DNA of 6,755 bases, taken from the NCBI GenBank assembly GCA_009699025.1, contig WLOZ01000102.1, forward strand, positions 1 through 6,755. Reading direction: 5' to 3'. Numbering within the stretch: the first letter of the stretch is position 1; each line of letters opens with the position of its first letter. The translations under genes and the position numbers were made by a program. The notes under the pieces are model-generated. The model did no database searches. It was not told the origin of the DNA and saw nothing but the letters and a program-made list of their open reading frames with translations. This DNA comes from Actinomycetota bacterium. Lineage in GTDB: Bacteria; Actinomycetota; Actinomycetes; S36-B12; CAIYMF01. This document shows, piece by piece, positions 1-4,993 of the stretch.

Positions 1-113
1 CGCCGTGTCGTGAACTCACGCTCGGGCGCTGTGCCCAGGTGGCGCACGACCTGGCGAGTCTCGTCCAGTGACGTGCCGGGGAAGAGGCACCTGGGGTCGA
101 AGTCACTGCGATG
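1..113 (-). CDS. Possible partial coding stretch of unknown function, start not resolved
   Basis: Downstream of the hydroxylase, on the same strand, one frame stays open from the hydroxylase stop to the window edge. It includes the stretch SLDETRQVVRHLGTAPER. About 30 of the 37 codons from position 113 to the edge end in G or C, as expected for a real high-GC gene, and the peptide looks amphipathic. However, this frame has no ATG, GTG or TTG near its beginning. Its first GTG is at 47-45, and a CTG lies at 68-66. A GTG at 106-104 opens a different frame whose product (beginning MTSTPGASS) looks less protein-like, and the nearest GAGG is too far upstream to be a good ribosome binding site. It could be a third operon gene with an unusual start, a gene that has lost its N-terminus, or a frameshift. 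I do not recognise the product. Confidence 0.3.
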
Positions 114-146
114 GCGCTGTCCTCGGAATTGGCGGGCGGCGAGAGC

Positions 147-1739
147 TCAGATCTCCCATCCCGTCGCCGTACGCAGCACGGCTTCCGAGGAATCGTCTGT
201 CGCGGATCCTCGCCACGCGACGTGCTGATCGGGACGCACCAGGAGCAGTTCGGCGCCATAGCGTTCAGATAGGGCGTGGTTGCGGAGATCAACGATGCGC
301 AGCGGAATCCCAAGGGAAGCAGCGCAGGCTGCCCATTCATCCGGCACATCGGCACCCCCGACCTGCAGCAGCGCGAATCCCTCTCCAAGCACGTCGTACA
401 GCGACTTGGCGTCGTCGAGCCACACGTGCGCCAACCGGTGCCCCACCACCGCGTCGCCCTCGGGAGGCATGAGCAAGGCAGACGCGTACCCCATGTCGAG
501 GACGAGATCGAGAGCATGGAACTCGGCATGCTTGGTCTGCTGAATGCGCTCATGCGCGGCCTTGCGAGCCAATTCACCGCTGGGGTCATCAACATCAAGC
601 CGCGGATCGGTGAGCTCGGTCGAGAGCACCTTCATGTTGGCCGTCGCCTCCTCGATGACCCGCAGTTGCACTGGCCGTCGCTCCTGCTCATAACTGTCGA
701 GCAGCGCAGGCCCACCCCAGCCCTGAAGAACCGCGGCGAGCTTCCAGCCCAGATCAACGGCATCACCCACGCCGGTGTTCATGCCGTGGCCGCCAAAGGG
801 CGGATTGAGATGCGCGGCATCACCGGCGAGGAAGGCCCGGCCCGCGCGGGCGGAGTCCACGAGCTGCATCCGCGCGGTCCACGGGTCGGTGGAGCCGATC
901 GTGATGTCCAGGTCCGCGCCGACTTCCGCACCGATGGCCGCAGCGACAAGTTCCCGCCCGTGCTCGCGACCGCGTTCCTCGTCGACGCCGAACAGGATGA
1001 TCCACCACGTGCCGTCGCGGTCGAGAGGACCCATCAGCGCAGGTGCGGCCTCGTTCAGGATCCAATACTGCACGGCAGGTCCGTGTGCCACGTGTGCCAT
1101 CAGGTCTGGGGCAGTGAACACCATGCCGAAGTTGGGTCGGAGGGCATGCTCACCCTCGTACCGGGCGCCCATCTCCTCTCGCACGATGCTCCTAGCGCCG
1201 TCGCATCCCACGACAAATGCCGCCGTCACGGTGACGGAGCCTTCCGGGCCGACGACATCCACCTCGACTGCGCCCTCGCCCTGACGCATCGAGAGGACGC
1301 TGGCGCCCGTGACAAGGCGGCAGGACGGAATTCCTGTCACGGTGTCGCGCAGCAGTTCCTCGAACGCGTACTGCGGGGCCTGCTGACCGACTTCGGCGAA
1401 TCTGTCGCCCTCGGCTACGAGTCCGAGTACCCCATGGAAACGTGACAGCTCGCGACCAGTGAGTGTTGTGCAGAACGCGATGTCCTGCGACCACGACACT
1501 GGCAAGGGCGCGCGCTTCCGAAATTCATCAGCGATGCCCCAGCGCCGCAGATGCTCCATCGTGCGTACGTTCACCGTCTTGCACCGCGGTCGAAGGTGCG
1601 ACACCTGGGGTCTGGTCTCGACTACGAGAACGTCAATACCGCGACGACCCAACTCGACGGCGGCAGCGAGCCCTACCGGGCCGCCGCCCGCGATCACGAC
1701 CTGCACGTGATCGGGCACTACGGGTTCGTCGCGGTTCAC
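147..1739 (-). CDS. FAD-dependent aromatic-ring hydroxylase (group A flavoprotein monooxygenase, MhpA/UbiH type)
   Basis: This 530-residue enzyme should use NAD(P)H and O2 through FAD to hydroxylate an aromatic ring in the cytoplasm. Three family fingerprints are visible. The N-terminal Rossmann GxGxxG (AGGGPVGLAAA, residues 17-27) is followed by the ribose-binding Glu41 that ends VLVVE. The DG motif is CDGARS (179-184). The GD motif is AGDAAHLNPPFGGHGMN (305-321). A conserved N-x-R-T-M-E segment lies near 57-62. Residues from about 430 to 515 resemble the thioredoxin-like C-terminal domain of phenol and MhpA-type hydroxylases, ending in RPDQHVAWR. The length is normal for the family. The frame is open 160 codons further upstream, but that part is a shadow of the hydrolase gene. 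The GTG at 1739-1737 is preferred because it overlaps the hydrolase stop as GTGA and lies about 15 residues before the Rossmann strand. No clear ribosome binding site precedes it, so translation is probably coupled. The ring substrate cannot be determined. Confidence 0.9.
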   Translation of the reverse strand: MNRDEPVVPDHVQVVIAGGGPVGLAAAVELGRRGIDVLVVETRPQVSHLRPRCKTVNVRTMEHLRRWGIADEFRKRAPLPVSWSQDIAFCTTLTGRELSRFHGVLGLVAEGDRFAEVGQQAPQYAFEELLRDTVTGIPSCRLVTGASVLSMRQGEGAVEVDVVGPEGSVTVTAAFVVGCDGARSIVREEMGARYEGEHALRPNFGMVFTAPDLMAHVAHGPAVQYWILNEAAPALMGPLDRDGTWWIILFGVDEERGREHGRELVAAAIGAEVGADLDITIGSTDPWTARMQLVDSARAGRAFLAGDAAHLNPPFGGHGMNTGVGDAVDLGWKLAAVLQGWGGPALLDSYEQERRPVQLRVIEEATANMKVLSTELTDPRLDVDDPSGELARKAAHERIQQTKHAEFHALDLVLDMGYASALLMPPEGDAVVGHRLAHVWLDDAKSLYDVLGEGFALLQVGGADVPDEWAACAASLGIPLRIVDLRNHALSERYGAELLLVRPDQHVAWRGSATDDSSEAVLRTATGWEI

Positions 1740-2605
1740 CCAGACTGCGCGCAGTCGAGGGCGAAGGCGATCTGACGCAGTTGCACTGCGGCGCCTCGCA
1801 GGTGATGGTCGATGGAGTGGCCAACGCCCGGAATGATGGACGACTCGACCGGCACCGAGGAATCGAACGCCGCGAGGAAAGCGTCCCGCGCTTCGGGCGA
1901 CGTGTCCCACAGGGCATCGAACTGCGCGAGACCATGGTGAACGGGCACCTGGACTCCCGGTGCCACCTCGCTCAGCCTGGCCGCTGCCCACTGGGGTGCG
2001 CGGACGAGCTCGACGAACGGTGTGGGCGCATAGGAACGTTGCGCGTCGGCCTTGGCTGACTCGGTGAACGTCCCGGGGGGACCGAACATCACACCTTCTC
2101 GATCCGGCACCGGAAGGTCGATCACTCCCTCGAAGGGCAGCGAACCGAGAGTTTCGGCAGCGCCACCCGCAGGGATGCGCGAACCCATGCCAGTGACCGC
2201 AACGCCTGCGAGCGCCCACGCCGGATTGCGGGCTGCGAGCTCAAGGGCGATCATCCCGCCGATGGAATGGCCCACGAGCACCACGGCCGAGGGTGCAAGG
2301 CCCTCGAGGATGGTGCCCACAGCCTCGTCGAGAAGTTCGGCCTGCCGCGCGAAGGTGTTCTCGTCCTCGGGCAGTAGATCGCTGTCCCCGTAGCCCGGAC
2401 GGTCGATCACGAGCATCGACAGGCCGTTGCGGTTGGCCACCTCCACATACGAGCCTGCAGCTGAGCCCGCCACGCGGTAGTACTCGCCGGTATACGTCCC
2501 TCCGTGCAGCGCTACGAGGAGAGGGGCTCCGGCTAGTGGCGACGCGGACTCATGGAGTTGTCCGGTGATCCGAACCCCTCCGACGGTGGCTTCCTGACGG
2601 CTCAT
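1736..2605 (-). CDS. Alpha/beta hydrolase
   Basis: This is a 289-residue single-domain alpha/beta hydrolase with no signal peptide, so probably cytoplasmic. The oxyanion-hole segment is LHGG (33-36). The strand and turn DRPGYGDSD lie at 68-76. The nucleophile elbow is GHSIGG with Ser114. The base is His263 in GVGHSIDHH. The acid is probably Asp230 or Asp234. In a cluster with a ring hydroxylase and a VOC dioxygenase-like protein it could hydrolyse a ring-cleavage product (MhpC/BphD role) or an ester or lactone. It lacks the HGxGPGA oxyanion loop usual in carbon-carbon meta-cleavage hydrolases, so the esterase/lactonase reading stays open. The ATG is well supported: GAGGAG sits 6 nt upstream. 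It is the first gene of a two-gene operon, and its TGA overlaps the hydroxylase start by four bases. The family call is firm and the substrate is unknown. Confidence 0.88.
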   Translation of the reverse strand: MSRQEATVGGVRITGQLHESASPLAGAPLLVALHGGTYTGEYYRVAGSAAGSYVEVANRNGLSMLVIDRPGYGDSDLLPEDENTFARQAELLDEAVGTILEGLAPSAVVLVGHSIGGMIALELAARNPAWALAGVAVTGMGSRIPAGGAAETLGSLPFEGVIDLPVPDREGVMFGPPGTFTESAKADAQRSYAPTPFVELVRAPQWAAARLSEVAPGVQVPVHHGLAQFDALWDTSPEARDAFLAAFDSSVPVESSIIPGVGHSIDHHLRGAAVQLRQIAFALDCAQSG

Positions 2606-2610
2606 CTGGT

Positions 2611-2617
2611 GCTCCTC
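2611..2617 (-). promoter_or_regulatory. Ribosome binding site of the alpha/beta hydrolase
   Basis: On the minus strand, GAGGAG is followed by the six-base spacer CACCAG and the ATG at 2605-2603. The strong match and spacing fix the hydrolase start. Confidence 0.7.
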
Positions 2618-2650
2618 GGGCTGGGGAATTCAGCAGGCACGTAGGCCTCA

Positions 2651-2679
2651 GTTATATGGAATAGCGATCCCCGAGTCAA
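2651..2679 (-). promoter_or_regulatory. Promoter of the hydrolase-hydroxylase operon
   Basis: On the minus strand, TTGACT (2679-2674) and TATAAC (2656-2651) are separated by exactly 17 nt. This is a good match to a housekeeping sigma-70-type promoter. Transcription should begin near 2644, giving a leader of about 40 nt before the hydrolase ATG. The -10 box lies inside one of three copies of a GTTATA-containing motif in this region, so a regulator bound there would cover the promoter. Confidence 0.65.
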
Positions 2680-2753
2680 TGGTTGCGCCGCGCCCTCTGC
2701 AGAAATCGTGATGTTTGATAACAGTTATATCGCGATTGCCCGAAACTGTGGCG

Positions 2754-2783
2754 CTGTCAGCGACTGCTGCCTACTGTTATAAC
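2754..2783 (+). promoter_or_regulatory. Promoter of the substrate-binding protein gene
   Basis: CTGTCA (2754-2759, four of six matches to TTGACA) and TATAAC (2778-2783) are 18 nt apart. The -10 hexamer is the same as that of the opposing promoter. It lies inside the perfect 10-bp palindrome TGTTATAACA (2775-2784). Transcription would begin near 2790, at the edge of the 14-bp palindrome described separately, giving a leader of about 40 nt. Confidence 0.5.
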
Positions 2784-2788
2784 ACCGT

Positions 2789-2802
2789 GCTGACCGGTCA
2801 GC
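2789..2802. promoter_or_regulatory. 14-bp perfect palindrome, candidate operator
   Basis: GCTGACCGGTCAGC is perfectly self-complementary and lies 5 nt downstream of the proposed -10 box, at the expected transcription start of the binding-protein gene. A GC-rich, gap-free palindrome here fits a dimeric repressor (TetR-like regulators commonly use such sites) blocking initiation. With no loop it makes a poor RNA hairpin by itself. The same arms recur at the stop codon of the gene. Confidence 0.5.
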
Positions 2803-2819
2803 TGCGGGCGACTCAACCC

Positions 2820-2825
2820 AAGGAG
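2820..2825 (+). promoter_or_regulatory. Ribosome binding site of the substrate-binding protein gene
   Basis: AAGGAG is separated from the ATG at 2831 by the five bases TGTTC. This decides the start in favour of ATG 2831 over the in-frame GTG at 2825, which overlaps the last base of this site. Confidence 0.7.
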
Positions 2826-2920
2826 TGTTCATGAAGAGCAGAAAGAAGGCGGCCCTCGGGGCCAGCCTCGCAGCGCTGGCCCTCGGCGCCACGGCGTGTG
2901 GCGGCGGGAGCATTAGCAGC

Positions 2921-2974
2921 AGCTCGTCGGCGCCCGCAAGCTCGTCGGCTCCCGCAAGCTCGTCGGCTGGCTCG
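2921..2974 (+). repeat. 18-bp tandem repeat in the lipoprotein linker
   Basis: Units AGCTCGTCGGCGCCCGCA (2921-2938) and AGCTCGTCGGCTCCCGCA (2939-2956) differ by one base. A third, diverged unit begins the same way (2957-2974). They encode SSSAPA, SSSAPA, SSSAGS at residues 31-48 of the binding protein, as a flexible tether between the lipid anchor and the binding domain. In-frame 18-bp units can change number by slippage without shifting the frame. Confidence 0.8.
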
Positions 2975-3013
2975 TCATCGAGCGCGGCGGCGGCCGGAAC
3001 GGTGAAGATCGGC

Positions 3014-3016
3014 TAG
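3014..3016 (+). other. Premature in-frame amber codon in the binding-protein gene
   Basis: TAG follows ATC GGC and precedes GTG TCA CCT in the frame that is open on both sides. It separates the signal peptide and linker from the ligand-binding domain. It could be a recent nonsense mutation, an assembly or base-call error, or a read-through site. Confidence 0.9.
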
Positions 3017-4198
3017 GTGTCACCTCAAACGGGGCCGCTCGCAGGCTTCGGGGAGGCTGACACCTTCGCCATCGACTACGTCAAGGAGTACTTCGCGAAG
3101 AACCCGATCTCGGTGGGCGGAGTGCCCTACAACGTGGAGATCATCGTCAAGGACGCCGCCAGCGACTCGACGAAGGCCGGACAGGCAGCAGCTGACCTGA
3201 TCAACAACGACGGTGTCGACATCGTGATGGCTGCGGGAACTCCCGACATCACCAACCCCGTTGCCGACGCGTGTGAGGCCAACTCCACGCCGTGCATCAC
3301 GGCGATCGCGCCCTGGCAGTCGTACGTCGCCGGCCGCAGCAAGGGCGATATGACGGCGAAGTTCCAGTGGACCTACCACTTCTTCTGGGGCCTTGAGGAC
3401 ATCGCTGCGGTCTACACCGACATGTGGAACCAGGTGCCCACCAACAAGAAGGTCGGCGGTCTCTACCCCAATGACTCTGATGGTCAGGCAGTCAGCGGCG
3501 CGTTCCCCGTCCTCGTCAAGGAAGCGGGCTACACCGTGGCCTTCCCGCCGCTGTACCCCAACGGCACGCAGGACTTCACCGCTCAGATCAACTACTTCAA
3601 GCAGCAGAACGATGAGATCCTCACCGGTGTGCCGATCCCGCCTGACTTCACCACCTTCTGGAAGCAGGCCAAGCAGCAGGGCTACAGCCCCAAGATTGCT
3701 TCAATCGCCAAGGCCATCCTCTTCCCGAGCTCGGTCGAGGCACTCGGCGACCTCGGCCAGAACCTGTCCAGCGAGATCTGGTGGTCACCGGAGTGGCCCA
3801 CCAAGAGTTCGCTGACGGGCATCTCGGCCAAGGAGTTCGCCGCTGCGTACACGGCGAAGACCGGCAAGCAGTGGACGCAGCCCCTAGGCTTCGTCGAGTC
3901 GCTCTTCGAGGTTGCCGCCAACGCGGTGGCCACGGCCGGTTCCACCGACAAGGCTGCTGTTGCGAAGGCCCTGAGCACACTGAAAACCGACACCCTCGTG
4001 GGCAACGTCGGCTGGAGCCCCACGGCCAGCCCCACCACACCCACGCCGAATGTGGCGAAGACCCCCATCGCTGGTGGGCAGTGGCGCCTCACTGCGGGCG
4101 GGCTGTTCAAGTACGAACTGCTCGTGGTCAGCAACGCGCTGGCGAAGTCGCAGGGCATCGACATCCCGTTGACCGGGAAGATGGAGCCCATGCCCGCT

Positions 4199-4216
4199 AG
4201 CTGACCTCGGTCAGCT
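4199..4216 (+). repeat. Inverted repeat across the stop codon of the binding-protein gene
   Basis: AGCTGACC (4199-4206) and GGTCAGCT (4209-4216) are perfect complements separated by TC. In RNA this gives a seven-base-pair stem closed by a four-base CUCG loop. The TGA stop (4202-4204) is within the left arm. The central seven bases of each arm, GCTGACC and GGTCAGC, match the 14-bp palindrome at 2789-2802. Confidence 0.7.
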
Positions 4217-4217
4217 C

Positions 4218-4267
4218 GGACGGAGGTCCCCGGGCAGGTGAACGCCCCTGACCGGGGACCTCCTTCC
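4218..4267 (+). terminator. Hairpin terminator after the binding-protein gene
   Basis: GGAGGTCCCCGG (4222-4233) pairs perfectly with CCGGGGACCTCC (4252-4263) across an 18-nt loop. Beyond one C/T mismatch, three more pairs (GGA 4218-4220 with TCC 4265-4267) extend the stem to 15 paired bases. There is no T-tract, which is common for actinobacterial hairpin terminators. It starts 14 nt after the stop codon and should separate the binding-protein transcript from the next gene. Confidence 0.7.
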
Positions 4268-4287
4268 ACCGAAAACCCCCTATTAAA

Positions 4288-4316
4288 CTGACATCCCGCG
4301 GATTAGGGTCTACCTA
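4288..4316 (+). promoter_or_regulatory. Possible weak promoter of the VOC-protein gene
   Basis: CTGACA (4288-4293) matches five of six bases of a -35 box, but the hexamer 17 nt downstream, TACCTA, is a poor -10. The gene follows a strong hairpin, so a promoter of its own somewhere in 4268-4330 is likely. This particular assignment is tentative. Confidence 0.25.
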
Positions 4317-4330
4317 TCCGGTTCGTCATG

Positions 4331-4336
4331 AAGGAG
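4331..4336 (+). promoter_or_regulatory. Ribosome binding site of the VOC-protein gene
   Basis: AAGGAG lies 7 nt before ATG 4344 and 1 nt before GTG 4338, so the ATG is the likelier start. The protein then begins MATPKLAHIV. Confidence 0.7.
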
Positions 4337-4343
4337 CGTGACC

Positions 4344-4916
4344 ATGGCAACTCCCAAGCTTGCCCACATCGTCTTCCAGACCGCGCAACCTCAGGCCATG
4401 CGCGACTTCTACTGCACCCTGCTCGAGGCTCATGTTGTCTACTCCGATGACAACCTGAGTTTCATGACCTACGACGATGAGCACCACCGCATCGCGCTGC
4501 TGCACCCGCCGATTCCGATGGATGCCAAGGCCCCGAACACTGCTGCGGCGCACCACATCGCTTTCACGTTCCCGACAATCGATGACCTGCTGGAACGATT
4601 CGAGTCGGTCCGCGACGAAGGCCTTCGCCCCGCAGTGTGCATTGCGCACGGCGTGACCACCTCGATGTACTACCGCGACCCCGACGGCAATTTCGTCGAG
4701 ATGCAGATCGACCGGTTCGCAGAACCCGACGACGCCACGGCATACATGAACGGCCCTGAGTACGCGGCCGACTCAGTGGGCGCGCAGTTCGACCCCGACA
4801 AGATGCTCGCCGACCGGCGAGCTGGCATGTCCACCGAGGAGATCGGCGACCGGGCGTGGGCAGTTGCCCAGGGCATGCCCGCACCGCTTCCCATCCTCAT
4901 GGGTGCACCTGCCTGA
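4344..4916 (+). CDS. VOC-family protein, probable single-domain type I extradiol dioxygenase
   Basis: This 190-residue cytoplasmic protein has the paired beta-alpha-beta-beta-beta layout of the vicinal oxygen chelate fold (about residues 4-55 and 68-124). The expected metal ligands are present: His8 in LAHIVF, His71 (or His70) in HHIAF, and Glu119 in DPDGNFVEMQID, the usual C-terminal signature. With an H/H/E Fe(II) site it may cleave a catechol-type ring, but VOC proteins also include isomerases, lyases and resistance proteins, so the reaction is inferred. Residues 125-190 form an extension (YMNGPEYAADSVGAQFDPD, then an Arg/Ala/Gly helix), a tail I associate with the VOC proteins often labelled biphenyl-dioxygenase-like. 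ATG 4344 is chosen because AAGGAG (4331-4336) lies 7 nt upstream. The in-frame GTG at 4338 is only 1 nt from that site. It stands alone between two terminators. Confidence 0.85.
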   Translation: MATPKLAHIVFQTAQPQAMRDFYCTLLEAHVVYSDDNLSFMTYDDEHHRIALLHPPIPMDAKAPNTAAAHHIAFTFPTIDDLLERFESVRDEGLRPAVCIAHGVTTSMYYRDPDGNFVEMQIDRFAEPDDATAYMNGPEYAADSVGAQFDPDKMLADRRAGMSTEEIGDRAWAVAQGMPAPLPILMGAPA

Positions 4917-4924
4917 ACAACAAA

Positions 4925-4980
4925 CACCTGAAGGGCACCTGCCGACTCCCAACGCAGAGCGGTCGGTGCCCTTCAGTGTG
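4925..4980. terminator. Bidirectional terminator between convergent genes
   Basis: CTGAAGGGCACC (4928-4939) pairs perfectly with GGTGCCCTTCAG (4965-4976). Outside it, CAC (4925-4927) can pair with GTG (4978-4980) across one bulged T. CCGAC (4942-4946) and GTCGG (4962-4966) offer an alternative inner stem. It sits 8 nt after the VOC stop and 14 nt beyond the E1 stop on the other strand, so it can serve both genes. There is no long T-tract. Confidence 0.75.
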
Positions 4981-4993
4981 ATCGGTGGCTTTC

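Larger units (their letters stand above)
2649..2784. repeat. Three copies of a GTTATA motif, candidate operators
   Basis: CAGTTATAT occurs exactly at 2649-2657 and 2722-2730. A related CTGTTATAA lies at 2774-2782. Two copies are embedded in palindromes: ATAACAGTTAT (2718-2728, central A) and TGTTATAACA (2775-2784). The outer copies overlap the -10 boxes of the two divergent promoters, and the middle copy lies between them. This is the layout expected if one repressor controlled both transcription units. No regulator gene lies in the window, and the motif does not clearly match a named family. AT-rich -10 boxes alone could account for part of the similarity. Confidence 0.45.
2831..4204 (+). 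pseudogene. LivJ-type ABC transporter substrate-binding lipoprotein, interrupted by an in-frame TAG
   Basis: The gene has 457 codons before its final TGA. It encodes an exported lipoprotein that would capture a small acid (amino acid or aromatic acid) for an ABC importer. Residues 1-22 form a signal peptide: basic MKSRKK, a hydrophobic core, then GATA before the lipid-bearing Cys23. Residues 24-57 are a Ser/Ala/Pro-rich tether. The type I periplasmic-binding fold begins at TVKIG. It includes SPQTGPLAGFGEAD (64-77), DSTKAGQAAADLI (112-124), GTPDITNPVADAC (136-148) and a likely disulfide pair, Cys148 and Cys155. Codon 62 (3014-3016) is TAG where relatives usually have Tyr or a similar residue (KIG-Y-VSP), so one base change from TAC or TAT explains it. 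The rest is open and well conserved. As written, translation gives a 61-residue leader fragment and an orphan piece from GTG 3017 to 4204 without a signal peptide. No permease or ATPase gene is adjacent. Confidence 0.85.

Noticed and set aside
276..1445. 389-residue open frame on the plus strand
   Set aside because: It lies wholly antisense to the hydroxylase, whose motifs are unmistakable. Long antisense frames are expected in high-GC coding DNA, and this product shows no recognisable domain.
1740..2219. 160-codon N-terminal extension of the hydroxylase frame
   Set aside because: It overlaps the hydrolase in another frame, its Arg/Pro/Gly-rich product has no domain character, and the Rossmann motif sits correctly near the N-terminus when GTG 1739 is used.
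2649..2784. CRISPR or iteron-type array
   Set aside because: There are only three short, imperfect copies with unequal spacing (73 and 52 bp), and they coincide with promoter elements.
2754..2802. Riboswitch or attenuator in the binding-protein leader
   Set aside because: The leader from the likely transcription start is only about 40 nt, and the 14-bp palindrome has no loop. It is too short for a known riboswitch.
3014..3016. TAG as pyrrolysine or another programmed recoding
   Set aside because: There is no supporting context: pyrrolysine is not expected in this protein family, no downstream structural element is evident, and the neighbouring E1 gene uses TAG as a stop. A point mutation or sequence error is simpler.
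3682..4269. 195-residue open frame on the minus strand
   Set aside because: It is antisense to the ligand-binding domain of the LivJ-type protein and runs through the terminator hairpin. Its composition is that of a shadow frame.
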